A stretch of DNA of 64,000 bases, taken from Aselliscus stoliczkanus (lineage: Eukaryota; Chordata; Mammalia; Chiroptera; Hipposideridae). Under the pieces are notes generated by a model. That model saw nothing but the letters and a program-made list of their open reading frames with translations. It did not search any database and was not told the DNA's origin. The position numbers and the translations under genes were made by a program. This document shows, piece after piece, positions 34,540 to 45,300 of the stretch (its first letter is position 1; every line of letters begins with the position of its first letter). Where the stretch lies: assembly GCA_033961575.1 (NCBI GenBank), contig CM066737.1:64624771-64688770 (forward strand). The letters run 5' to 3'.

Positions 34540-36465
34540 GAAGGAAGTTTAGGGAGTTCCTGAGTGATATCAGGAAGATGGCAGAAGAGGAAGCCTTGGG
34601 CCCTCCTTCCCATGAACATACCAATTTAACAACAATTAATGGACTAATTTCCTTTGAGAAAAATCCAGAAAACTAGTCAAGAGGTTCCTGCACCCTGGAT
34701 GAACATGAAACTACCAATAACAAAGCCAGTAGGAAAACTTGAGACACCCTCTTGTCACAATCCCTAGCCCTGTCACAATGTCATTTAATCAGGAGGGAAT
34801 TCCTCAGTTGCGAGCTTATTCCTAGGGAAGGAAAGAGGCAAATTGCATAACCAATGCCCCAACTTTTTCAAGGGCAACCCAGAGGAATGGCTTCTATCTG
34901 GCCTATCTCAGAACACTGATGAGACCCCGCATAATTTAGACACATGGGGTCAGTGAGAACGGGGCTGGCAGTTTGAATTGGCAGTCACCAGAGCCCTATA
35001 CACCCTTCCCCCTAAGCTCAGCACAGAGTGAGCCAACAAAAATCCCAGATCCCAGCTCTTCCCTGGAGGGAGAAAATGTGACCTACACATTCACTATCCC
35101 AGCTCTTATAAGGGCTATACAGCGGGCTGGCTTCTACCTAACATATCTCTGAAAGATGGTGGGGCCTGCCATAATAATCATATAGTCCCCTGAGTACCAG
35201 TGAGAACATATACAACACTTCGGGCTGGCAGTTGCCATAGCACCATAGCCCCTCTCCTAATTTATCACAGAGGCAACAGACAGAAAGCCCCAGTTCAGTT
35301 TCTCCCTCAGGACAGAAAGAGATAGACCACACATGTACAGACCCAACTTTTATGGGATCTGCCTAGAGGACTGCCTTCTCTCTAGTCAGTCTCAGAGCAA
35401 TAAAGAGAAGCAACATAATATAGCTGCCTGTGGGCTAGTGAGAAATGAGGAAACAGTTTTATCTAGTACTTAAGTCACAACAGCTGCTCCTCCAAGCTTA
35501 GTGCAGAGAAAATAGGCAAAAAAAATCACAGCTTCTCTTTGGGGAGGGAAACAGACAAGGCATCCAACAATCCACATTTCTGGGGGATGCCTGAGGAACT
35601 GACTTCAGTCTCAGTTGTCATGGAGTGCTTATGGGACCCAGCATACTGTAGATGCCTTGAGGCTGCTGAGAACAAAGAAAGTTGGCTGATTGGTGAGGAT
35701 GCCCTCTTGTACAAGGCCAGTCCATGAGGAATGGGAAAGGTTGCTGTTTTCTCTAGTGTAGCACCTACACAGAGAGTCAAAGGAGATGAAGAAACAAGAA
35801 AGTGTATTCCGAACAAAGGAACAAGATCAATCAGAAACTGACCGTAATGAAATGGACATATATGATTTACCTGACAGAGAATTCAAAATAAGCATCACAG
35901 ATGCTCACTGAGGTCAGAAGAACAATGCATGAACAAAGTGAAAATTTCAACAAACAGAATATTTAAAAAAAATATCAAAGAGAAATCATGAAGCTAAAGA
36001 ATACAATAATTGGGGCTGGCCGAGTGTCGTGGTGGTTAAGCGCTGGCTTGGGAAGCCAGCGGCCCTGGTTCGGTCCCACAGATGAGGGCCAGTGACACTG
36101 CCCTCAAAAAAAAAAAAAAAAGAATACAATAATTGAACTGAGAAATTCACCAGATGGGTTCAATGACACACTAAATCAAGAAGAATGGATGAGTGAATTT
36201 AAGACAGGTCATTGGAAATTATACAATCATAGCAGCAAATAGAAAAAAAAGAATGAAAGAGTGAAAAAAAACTGAAGGAACCTGGAATTAATATACACAT
36301 TATAGTAGTTTCAGAAGGAGAAAAGGAAGGGAAAAAAGACCAGAAAGACTATTTAAAAAATAATGACAACAACCAAGTGAGATTTTTCCCAGATATGTAT
36401 GGCTGGATTAACATCCAAAAATCAATCAGAGCAAATGAATATATCAACAAAATAAAGAAGTAAAA
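34540..36465 (+). mobile_element. Old L1 5'UTR with monomers plus ORF1 remnant
   Basis: Begins near GGAAGATGGCAGAAGAGG (34572), typical of an L1 5' end. The leader has about four diverged monomers: a motif like CTTTTATGGGATCTGCCTAG followed by GGAxTGxCTTC recurs near 34865, 35103, 35346 and 35577 (spacing about 243, 243 and 231). ORF1-type sequence follows from about 35840 (TTACCTGACAGAGAATTCAA near 35869). It has no intact frame. A short SINE interrupts it at 36013-36118. Confidence 0.75.
36013..36118 (+). mobile_element. Short tRNA-derived SINE with 17-bp duplication
   Basis: GGGCTGGCCGAGTGTCGTGG head, the CGCTGGCTTGGGAAGCCAGCG hairpin, GACACTGCCCTC and an A-run. AAAGAATACAATAATTG flanks exactly at 35996-36012 and 36119-36135. 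One base is missing in box B (GGTTCGGTCCC). Confidence 0.95.
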
Positions 36466-36597
36466 GAATCAAATATATGGTAATGGAATGAGTGGTGAAC
36501 ACACAATGTGTTATATAGATGATGTATTACAGAACTGTACACCTAAAACGTATGTAACTTTACTAACAATTGTCACCCCAATACACTTTAATTTTAA
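36466..36597 (+). mobile_element. L1 3'UTR-only fragment
   Basis: GTGGTGAACACACAATGTG, ATTACAGAACTGTACACCTA and ACTAACAATTGTCACCCCAA followed by an A-rich end. Nearly the same segment recurs at 52651-52819. It follows ORF1 sequence directly with no ORF2, so it is either a separate 5'-truncated insertion or an internally deleted L1. Confidence 0.75.
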
Positions 36598-36603
36598 AAA
36601 GAA

Positions 36604-36742
36604 GAGGGCCAGGCGAGTGGTTCAGTTGGTTAAGAGCTTGCTCAAGAGTGCGAGCTGAGCTCTGAGCAATGGCGATTCGATGCCAGCCCAAGCTGAGTTG
36701 CCGTTGAGCTGCCAACAGGTGGCAGGATGGCTCAGCTAAAAA
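36604..36742 (+). mobile_element. Short tRNA-type SINE, GGTTCAGTTGG subfamily
   Basis: The best-preserved member of the subfamily also seen at 6120 and 19437: GCGAGTGGTTCAGTTGGTTA, GCTCAAGAGTGCGAGCTGAG, box-B-like CGATTCGATGCC, then CCAACAGGTGGCAGGATGGC, TCAGC and an A-run. AAAAGAAG on both sides is a likely target duplication. Confidence 0.85.
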
Positions 36743-36764
36743 AAACAAAAGAAGAAAAAAAAAA

Positions 36765-37780
36765 GAAAAGTCACGTGATTATATCAATAGATTTAGAAAA
36801 TGCGTTTGACAAAACTTAGCACCCATTCATGGTAAAAACTCTTAGTAAAATAAAAATAGAGGGAGATTGCCACAAGTTAATAAGTAATATTTATAGGAAA
36901 ACTACAGTCAACATCATATTTAATGGTGAGAAACTTGAAGATTTCCCACTAAGATTAGGAACAAGGAAAGTGTGTCCCCTTTCACCAGTGTTTTTCAACA
37001 TTAATACAGGAAGATCATGCTAATACAACAGGAAAAAGAAAGAAAAGTTTACATACTGGAAAGGGAGAAATAAAACTTTTTTTGTTAGCAGATAGCATAT
37101 TGTTTATCTAGAAAATCTGACAGAATTGAAAGCAAAAATACCGAAAATAATAAGTGATTATATGATAGTTGCAGTGCACAAGGTTAATATACAAAAGTCA
37201 ATTATTTCCCTATATACCAGCAATGAACAAGTGGAATTTGAAATTAAAACAAAAAAAACACATTTATATCAACACCCCTCAAAAATGATATAGTTAGATA
37301 TAAATCTAACAGAACATGTACCAGATCTATATGAGAAAAACTACAAATTTCTGAGGAAGTAAATCAAAGAATTTTTTAAAAATCAACATCCAATTGTATG
37401 CTGTCTACAAGAGACTTACTTTAGATATAAGGACACACATAGACTGAAAGTGAAGAGATGAAAAACATTCCATGCAAATGAAAGGCAAGAAAGATGGATA
37501 TCTATCTCTCTATATATATGTATTTATAATCTCTATGTATCAATATAGATATATGTGATTGATTTTAAATAAAAAACTCAAGAGACAAGAAAGGATATTA
37601 TTCAATGATAAAAGGGTCAAACCACTCAAAAGATATAACAATTATAATATATATGCACCCAACATCAAAGCATATAAATATACAAATCAAATACTGAAAG
37701 AAGTCAAGGCAGAAATAACAGCAATTACAATAATAGGATGAGATTTTAATACCCCACTTTTCAATAATGGATCCATGACC
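36765..37780 (+). mobile_element. L1 ORF2 pieces, rearranged order
   Basis: 36765-37380 is reverse transcriptase (a 64-codon remnant at 36829-37023 reads ...[18 protein letters not shown]). 37385-37780 is endonuclease (CAATTGTATGCTGTCTACAA at 37391). The endonuclease lies after the reverse transcriptase, the reverse of the normal order, so at least two copies are joined here. A scrap of ORF2 C-terminus follows to about 37870. Confidence 0.75.
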
Positions 37781-37884
37781 TAACTATAAGACCTAAAACT
37801 ATAAATCTCTCAGAAGAAAACATAGGGCAACATGTGGGTTGTTTTTTACTCTTTTGATAGTCTCTTTTGATGCAAAATTTAAAA

Positions 37885-39540
37885 ATATTTTATGAAGTCA
37901 ATTTGTATAGCCTTCCACATAGGAGAAGGGAAATACCAAACTCAAGCCCACTATAGACATCCTATCCCACCAAGGAGTGAGAAAAATCTAAGAAACACTT
38001 GTGAAGTTCAGAGTATGAAAATAATCTTCCTAAAAGACTGAGGCCAAATCATAGCATTATAGAAAGCTTTCCCTCCTCCCACACTTCACCACTACATTAC
38101 CAAAATGCCTACTTACCGCCAGTCCTTTTACTCAATACAACATGTCCAGCTATTGAAAAAAGTTATAAGCCTTACCAAAAGAAAATCAAACATAATTTTA
38201 AGAGACAGAACAAACATCAGAACTAGATATGGCAGAGATGTTGGAATTCTCAGACAGTAAATTTAAAACAATGATTAATATGCTAAGGGATCTAATGGAT
38301 TCAGTAGTCATCATGCAAGAACAGATGAGCAATATAAAAGCAAATATGGAAATCCTAAGAAAGCACCAAAAAGGAATGTTTGAAATAAAAAGCATTGTAA
38401 CAAATAAAAAATGTATTTGATTGTTTTATTATTAGACTGGATATAGCTGAGAAAATAAACTATATACTAAAGGACATATAAAAAAAAGATCTTGAAAACT
38501 AAAAATCAAAGAGAACAAAAACAAAAAAAAAGCAGAACAGGAAATCCAAGGTCTCTGGGACAACTATAAAAGATGTAACATACACATAATGGGAATACCA
38601 GAAGGCGAAGAAAGGGAAAGGAGCAGAGGAAATATTTGAAATATGACTGAGAAATATCCCCAAATTAATGTCAGACAGCAAACCACATGTTCAGGAAGCT
38701 CAGGGAACACCAAACAGAATAAATGCCAAAAATCTATATCTAAACATATCATTTTTAAGCAACAGAAAATCAAAGATAAAGAAAAAGTCCTGAAAGAAGC
38801 TGGGGGTGGGGAGGAGACAATTTACCTATAGAGGAACAAATATAAGATTTCTATAGGATTTCTCCTTAGAAACCATGCAAGCTAGAACACAGAGAGTGAA
38901 GTATTTAAAGTATTGAGGGAAATAAATCACCAACCTTGAATTCTGTACCTTGTGAAATTATCCTTCAAAAGTGAAGAAAAATAGTAAAGCCTGTCTTAGA
39001 AAAACACACACACACTGAGGGAATTTGTTGCAAGTAGATCAACCTGGGAAAGAATGTTAAAGAAGTTATTTTAGGGAGAAGAAAAGTAATATAGGTCAGG
39101 AATTCAGACTTATATAAAATAAGGAAGAGCATCAAAGAAGGAAAAATGAAGGTAAAATATAAACTTTTATTTTTCTTATTCTCCATTGATACAACAGATA
39201 ACAGTTTGTTCAAAATAATAATAGCAACATTATATATTTGAGTATGTATGCTTACATATAAGTAAAATGAATGACATCAATGATACTAGGAATAAGAGAG
39301 CAGAATTAAGATTATTTATTATCATAAGGTACTCATACTACTTATGGAATGATATAGTGTTGTTTGAAAGTGAGCTTGGATTAACTGTAAATGTGTATTC
39401 CAAACATGAGGGCAACCACCAAAAAAAGTAAACGAAGACTTATAACTGAGATGCTAATGAAGGAGAGAAAATGGAACATACAAAATGCTCAATCATGATA
39501 AAAGGCAAAAAGGTGGAAGATAAGAATATAAACAAAGAAC
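37885..39540 (+). mobile_element. Old L1 ORF1 and ORF1-ORF2 spacer
   Basis: ORF1 coding relics: a 63-codon frame at 38229-38420 (MAEMLEFSDSKFKTMINMLR...) in the coiled-coil part, and CATAATGGGAATACCAGAAG (38586) in the RNA-binding part. The spacer and ORF2 start follow. Frames are interrupted by stops near 38420 and 38640. This is an old family, related to L1M or HAL1 types from memory. Confidence 0.75.
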
Positions 39541-39545
39541 GAGAG

Positions 39546-39940
39546 GGGCCAGCCAAGTGGCTCAGTCGGTTAAGACCTCGAGCTCTGAGCAACAGGGTCA
39601 CCGGTTCACTTCCCACATGGGCCAGTAAGCTGCGCCAGAGCTCAGCTGCCACTGGGCTGCCAACAGGCGGCAGGATGTCTCAGCTGGTGAAAGCATGTGA
39701 TCCTAACAACAAGGTTGCCGGTTAGATTCCCACATGGGATGGTGGGCCATGCCCCCCGCAAGTAAGATCGAACACAGCACCTTGAGCTGAGTGGCCTATG
39801 GGTGGCCAGATGGTGACTGGACTTGGAGCTGAGCTAGCTGCACCCTCCACAACTAAGATTGAAGGACAACAACTTGTCTGTCCCTCTTCCTCAATTCCTC
39901 AACACTGTTCCCCTCTCCCAATTCCCCAATAAAATCTTAA
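39546..39940 (+). mobile_element. Composite multi-unit tRNA SINE with AATAAA tail
   Basis: The head GGGCCAGCCAAGTGGCTCAG is followed by a second tRNA-like unit (box-B-like GTTGCCGGTTAGATTCC near 39712), then CACCTTGAGCTGAGTGGCC, GACTTGGAGCTGAGCTAGC, and the shared tail (CAACTTGTCTGTCCCTCTTC, ending CCCCAATAAAATCTT). It has the same tail as the long SINEs but different internal units. Confidence 0.85.
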
Positions 39941-41065
39941 AAAAAAAGAGAGAGAACAAGAACAACTACAAAGCAGTAATGAATCTGGTAGATATTAATC
40001 CAACTGTATCATCACTCACTTTGAATGTGAATAGTCTAAATGCAGCAATTGAAACAGTGTTAGATTGGATCAGAAAGCAAGAACTAACAATATATGATCT
40101 ACAAAAAAACCCACTTTAATATAAATATATATACATTAAAAGTTGTCGTGTCCCTAGGAGTTCAGAAGGGACAGAGGGGGTTGAGAAACAGAAAAATATA
40201 GACAAGAGACAAAGGATAGTTCAAAAGCAATGCTAGCCAGGGGACTCAGTGCCTCTAGGACAAGAGCCCCAAATCGGGCCAGACTGTTCCTTTTATTCTT
40301 TTACACATGAAAGGATCAATGTATCTTCCAGGTCTGTTTGTCTCACACCCAAGAATTAATCTCCAGGCCAAATCACGCATGCCTGCAGGCTGCCATTACT
40401 GAAAGTCCCATGATCTGCTTACATGCACCTCCCTAAGAGACAGAAACCTCTAATGCTGAAACTCACTGATAGGATTACATGGAGGACAGATGTTATCATA
40501 TCAATAGGTCATTTCAAAGGCATGCTGTCAGACCCTGAAGCAAGGGGTTCACGTCTTATTTCTGTCAACTCCTATTGCACCCACTGGTACCCACTGGCAC
40601 CCACGGGCACCCACACGACCATGGGATCTTACTTGTCTTTGACTAACTGGCCATCCTTTGGTGCCAAACAGGGATATACACAGTAAGTATAATATTGAAG
40701 TTATGATCTGTCTTTATGGCGAGGTGCATGGGGGCAGACAGGCAGGCTATAATGTGACAAAAAGTAAATGGATAGATTAAATTATACCATGCTAACATCA
40801 ATCAAAAGAAAGCAATAGACACATTAATTACATACAGGGCAGACTTCTAAGAAAGGAAAGTTATCAGGAATAAAGAAGGATATTCCATAATCATAAAGGC
40901 ATCAATTCTTCAATTAAATAGAGAATTCCTTAATGTGTGTGCACCTAAAAACAGAGCATCAAACTAGATGAGGCAAAAAACTTAGAACTATAAGGAGAAA
41001 TAGGTGAATCCACTATCATAGTTGGAGACTTCGAGATCTGTGTATCAGAAATAAACAGATCCAGG
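39941..41065 (+). mobile_element. L1 ORF2 endonuclease region split by an LTR
   Basis: Endonuclease-type sequence (GTGAATAGTCTAAATGCAGC at 40027) runs to 40143 and resumes at 40760 (AAAAGTAAATGGATAGATTA). Removing the LTR restores continuity. It ends abruptly near 41065, where ORF2 C-terminal sequence begins, an internal deletion. Confidence 0.75.
40144..40759 (+). mobile_element. Solo LTR-like element, 616 bp, 6-bp duplication
   Basis: Begins TGTCGTGTCCC and ends AATGTGACA (TG...CA), flanked by AAAAGT at 40138-40143 and 40760-40765. A 6-bp duplication suits class II (ERVK-like) retroviruses. It is GC-richer than the host L1. TGGTGCCAAACAGGGA (40660-40675) resembles a lysine-tRNA primer-binding site, so a little internal DNA may remain between LTR parts. 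Five near-copies of CACCCACTGG-type units occur near 40578-40614. There is no coding capacity. Strand is inferred from general LTR layout. Confidence 0.7.
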
Positions 41066-41131
41066 AAAAGTCAACTCAACATGGGTCAAAGACCTAAATG
41101 TAAAATGTGAAACTAAAAAAACTCCTAGATG

Positions 41132-41570
41132 GGGCCGGCCCAGTGTCGCATTGGTTAAGAGCTGGCTTGGGACGTCAGCAGCCCTGGTTCGGATCCCCCA
41201 TATGAGTGCCAGTGACACTGCCCTCTCCAGCTAACAACAGCTCCACCTGGAGCTGGGCTGTGCAAGCCCCGGCGATGGTGTAGGCTGCAGCCCCTGCTGC
41301 AGTGGGCTGCCATAGGCTACAGTGAGTGGCTGGCAGCCAGCGTGAGCTGCCAATAGCCTTGATGATCGACCATCCAGAGGCCGGTGACTGATCTTCCTCA
41401 TCCGGGAAGAGTGCAATGACGATACCAACATGGGCCAGTGAAGCAACGTCCTCCACAACTAGACTGAAGAACAAAAGGACTGCAACTTGTCTGTTCCCCT
41501 TCCCCAATTCCCCGACGCTGTTCTCCTCCCCCAATTCCCCAATAAAATCTTTAAAAAACAAAACAAAAAC
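41132..41570 (+). mobile_element. Long tRNA-derived SINE
   Basis: GGGCCGGCCCAGTGTCGCAT head, box B GGTTCGGATCC, GC body and CAATAAAATCTTT with an AAACAAAAC-type tail. Flanks AAAAAACTCCTAGATG and AAAAAACCTCCTAGATG form the duplication. The antisense strand keeps a 154-codon open frame (41175-41639) that includes the recurrent body frame. Confidence 0.92.
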
Positions 41571-41798
41571 AAAAAACCTCCTAGATGATAATAGGAGAAA
41601 ACCTATTGTGATATTTTTGATACAATACCAAAGGCACACTCCATGAAAGAAATAATAAATAAGCTGGATTTCAGTAAAATTAAAAACTTTGCTGTAAGAA
41701 AGACGAGGTCAGTAGAATAAGAAGACAACCACTACCTTGGAGGAAATATTTATAAAAGATGTACATGATAAAGAACTGTTATTTAAAATATACAAAGA

Positions 41799-41917
41799 GG
41801 GCCGGCCAAGTGGTGCAGTGGCTGAGAGCTGGTTTGGGACGCTAGCAGCCCCGGTTCGGGTCCCATATATGAGGGCCAGTGACACTGCCCTCAAAATAAT
41901 TAATTAATTAATTAATT
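41799..41917 (+). mobile_element. Short SINE with long-type head and (TTAA) tail
   Basis: GGGCCGGCCAAGTGGTGCAG, GAGCTGGTTTGGGACGCTAG (closer to the head of the long copies), box B GGTTCGGGTCC, ACACTGCCCTC, then AAAATAATTAATTAATTAAT. AAATATACAAAGA flanks exactly at 41786-41798 and 41918-41930. It shows that a head-only form arose also with this head variant. Confidence 0.93.
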
Positions 41918-42122
41918 AAATATACAAAGAACTCTTAAAATTTAACAAGAAAAAAAAAGTAACCTGATTAAAAATGGGACAAAGACTTTAACAGACATCA
42001 TACCAGAGAAGATATACAGATGAAAAATAAACATATGAAACTATGCTACACATGATATGCCTTAGGGAATGTCCAAATTAAAATAACAATGAGATACCAT
42101 TACACACCTATAAAAAATATTC

Positions 42123-42230
42123 GGGCCGGCCGAGTGGCGCAGTGGTTAAGCACTGGCTTGGGAAGCCAGTGGCCCCGGTTCAGTCCCACATGTGAGGGCC
42201 AGTGACACTGCCCTCAAAAAAAAAAAAATT
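42123..42230 (+). mobile_element. Short tRNA-derived SINE
   Basis: GGGCCGGCCGAGTGGCGCAG, box A TGGCGCAGTGG, hairpin CACTGGCTTGGGAAGCCAGTG (compensated pair change relative to other copies), GACACTGCCCTC and A12. Inserted in the L1 ORF2 C-terminus. Confidence 0.92.
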
Positions 42231-42310
42231 CAATCCCAAACACTCATATTACCTAATGCTAGGAGAACGTAGAGCAACAGGGACGTCCATTCATTGCTGG
42301 TGAGAATGTA

Positions 42311-42540
42311 AAAATCCATGGGTCCTCAAGTCCCTTATGTAAAATGGTATACAACAAAGCATACAGTTGGCTCTCTGCGTCTGTGGATAGAATATACTGT
42401 TTTGAATCTGCAATTGGTTGAATTTGCAGATGCAAAACCTGGGAATATGGAGGGCCGGCTGTATATTTATTGAAAAAAGTCCACATATAAGTGGACCTAC
42501 GCAGTTCAAATCCATGTTGTTTAGGGATTAACTGTATAAT
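42311..42540. mobile_element. Tigger/MER2-like DNA transposon remnants
   Basis: CAGTTGGCTCTCTGCGTCTG at 42365 and GGAGGGCCGGCTG at 42450-42462 are inverted ends flanked by TA, a pogo/Tigger signature. Left of it, TGGGTCCTCAAGTCCCTTAT resembles an internal part of MER2. Right of it, CACATATAAGTGGACCTACG and ending GATTAACTGTAT resembles another Tigger end. The composite probably derives from internally deleted copies. It interrupts plus-strand L1. Confidence 0.65.
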
Positions 42541-45300
42541 ATAATGCCAAGAGAACCACCAAAATAATACATACAAAGGTATATACTCAAAAATACTAAT
42601 ACAAATAAAAATTGCTTTCTAAAACATGTTCAAATAACCTATAGGAAACAGAAAAATGCAAATAAAGAAGGAAAAACAAAACAGAAAAGAAAATGGTAGA
42701 AAAGTGTTAATATAACAATAATTATATTAAATGTAAATTGTCTAAAAGACAGGAATTAATAGTTAAAATATAGAGATTAGCAGAGTGGATTAGAAAACAT
42801 GAGCCAAATGTTTGATGTCTATAAGAAACTTATTTCAATTAGAATGATACAGGCAAACTAAAAATCAAAGGATGGAAAAAGATGTATCATGCAAATATTA
42901 ATCAAAGGAAAACAAAAGTGGCTATTTAGCAGATAAGGTAGATTTCAGAACAAAGAATTCCCACAGACAATAGAGAGAGATTATGAAATTATAAAAATTT
43001 CAGTCTACTGAGAAGTCATAGGAATCCTGAATGTGTATTAACCATACAACAGACCTGAAAAATATATGAAGCAAAAACTGATATAACTAAAAGGAGAAAT
43101 AGACAAATTCGAAATTATAGTTGGAGACTTGAAAACATCTCTTGATGGAGGAATTGAACAGATAATCAGCAAAGATGTAGAACTCAGCAACACCATTAAC
43201 TAACATCTAATTGCCATATACATGTGCATGATAGACCATATCCTGGGCCACAAAACAAGTCTTAACAATTTTAAAAGAATTGAAATCATTCAGAGTGTAT
43301 TCTCAGATCACAGAAGAATCAAATTAGAAATCACTAAGAAAAACAAAAAGAGTAACTTCAAATACTTGGAAACAATTATACTCTTTCAAATGATTCATGG
43401 ATAGAGGAGGTAGTCTCAAAGGAAGTAAAAAAAATATATTGAAATGGGTGAAAATGAAAATACAATATATCTGAATTAAGGAGACACAGTGAAAGCAGCA
43501 CTCAGATGGCTATCATTAGCATTAAATATTTAAATTAAAAAAAGAGAAGTCCCAAATCAGTAGTTAAAATTTCCACTTCAAAAACTTTTAAAAAGAAGAA
43601 CAAAACAAACCAAAAGCAAGCAGAAGGCAGAATATATTAAAAACACCACAATTTACATAAAGTAAAATGGATAATTTGAATACTCCTGTAAATATTAAGA
43701 AAATTTATTTAGTAACTTAAATCTCCCAGAAAAAAAAATTTATGCCCAGATGGTTTCATTGATGATTTCTGTCATACATTTTAAAAAGAATTCTCATCAT
43801 TTCTTCCAAACAATATAAGAGGAGGACATAGTTTTCAATCCATTTTACAAAGCTAGTACTACCTTAATACAAAAACCAGACAATAAGAAAGAAAATCTGC
43901 AGACCAATATCCTTTATGAATATATGTGAAAAAAATTCTAAACAAAACATTAGCAAACAGAATTCAGCAATATGTAAAAATAATTGTACACTATGACTGA
44001 GTGGTGTAAGGGTGTTTCAGTAAAGTTAATCAATGTAATTCATCATATTGATAAGCTAAAGAAGAAAAATCGCATGCTAATGTCAATTGATACAGAAAAG
44101 CTTTTAACAAAATTCAACAAGGTAACCACTCTCTGAATATTATAAGTAGAGGGGATTTCCTTCCTTGATGGAGAATCTACAGACATTCTAAGCTAATGTT
44201 ATATTAAATGTTTTCTCTTTATAATCAGGACCAAGCAAAGGATACCCACTCACATCACTCTTATTCAAAATAGTGCTGATGTTCTAGCCAGTGTAAAAGA
44301 CAACAAATGGTGCTGCAACAATTGGATTAGGCAACAATATGAATCTCAACCTACATCTCACACCTTATAAAAAATGACTCAAAATCGATTATGGACTTAA
44401 ATATAAACCATGGAACTATTAAACTATTAGAAAATTATGAAAAGTTACAGTTACATAAGATGAATAAGTTCAGAACCTTGATGTATATTGCCTATCATTA
44501 ACAATACAATGCTGTGCACTTAAAAATTTAAGAGAAAAGATCTTGTGCTAAGTGTTCTTAACACACAGACACACACACACACGCAGCAAGGGGACACAGG
44601 AAATCTTTAGGAGGTAATAGATATGTTTACTATTTTGTTGTTGTTGTTGTTAAAGATTTTATTGGGGAATTGGGGAAGGGGAATAGCCAAGTTGTTGTCC
44701 TTCAATCTTAGTTGTGGAGGGCATAGCAAGCTCAGCTCCAAGTCCAGTCACCATCCGGTCACCCGTGGGCAACTTGCAGCTGCTCAGCTTAAGGTGCCAT
44801 GTTCAATCTTAGTTGCAGGTGGGTGTAGCCCACCATCCCATGTGGGAGTCGAACCAGAAACCTTGTTGCTAAGAGCGCACGCTCTAACCACTGAGAAATC
44901 CAGTCGCCCGTTAGCAGCTCAGGGCAGCTTAGCTCAAGGTGCCTTGTTCAATCTTAGTGGCAGGTGGGTGTAGCCCATCATCCCATGCAGGAGTCAAACC
45001 AGCAACCTTGTGCTCTCACCAGCTGAGCCATCCTGCCACTTGTTGGCAGCTCAGCAGCAGCTCAGCTCAGGTGCAGTTAATTGGCCCATGTGGGAATCGA
45101 ACCAGCGACACTGTTGCTCATAGCTTGAGCTCTTACCCAACTGAGCTGAGCCACTTGGCCGGCCCCCTATGTTTACTACTTTGATTGTGGTGATGGTATC
45201 ACTGATATATGATATGTCCAAAATCATCAAAATGTATAAATTAAGTATGTGCAATTTTTTGTATATTAAGCATACATAATAAAATGTAAAAAATAGGAGA
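42541..45300 (+). mobile_element. L1 ORF2 to 3' end, degraded
   Basis: Endonuclease region from about 42690 (60-codon remnant at 43222-43404), reverse transcriptase to about 44300 (ATACCCACTCACATCACTCT near 44241), then a jump to ORF2 C-terminal and 3'UTR sequence ending near 45290 (CATAATAAAATGTAAAAAAT). An ACAC tract lies at 44565-44582. A 530-bp composite SINE sits at 44638-45167 in the 3'UTR. Confidence 0.75.
44638..45167 (-). mobile_element. Large composite SINE with several tRNA-like units
   Basis: On the minus strand: a head at 45167 (GGCCGGCCAAGTGGCTCAGC), then three further tRNA-like units recognisable by reversed box B motifs (GAATCGAACC near 45094, GAGTCAAACC near 44991, GAGTCGAACC near 44847), two copies of the GGCAGGTGGGTGTAGCCC-type linker (about 44817 and 44960), and the AATAAAATCTT tail with ACAAC repeats. 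Flanks TATGTTTACTATTTTG (44622-44637) and TATGTTTACTACTTTG (45168-45183). About 530 bp, the longest SINE here. Confidence 0.9.

Larger units (their letters stand above)
41066..42310 (+). mobile_element. L1 ORF2 C-terminal fragment with three SINEs
   Basis: ORF2 C-terminal sequence (GACCTAAATGTAAAATGTGA at 41091, AGCAACAGGGACGTCCATTC at 42273) carrying SINEs at 41132-41570, 41799-41917 and 42123-42230. No intact frame. Confidence 0.8.

Noticed and set aside
41175..41639. 154-codon open frame on the minus strand
   Set aside because: It is the antisense of a long SINE plus its T-rich tail; similar frames exist in other copies of the same SINE.
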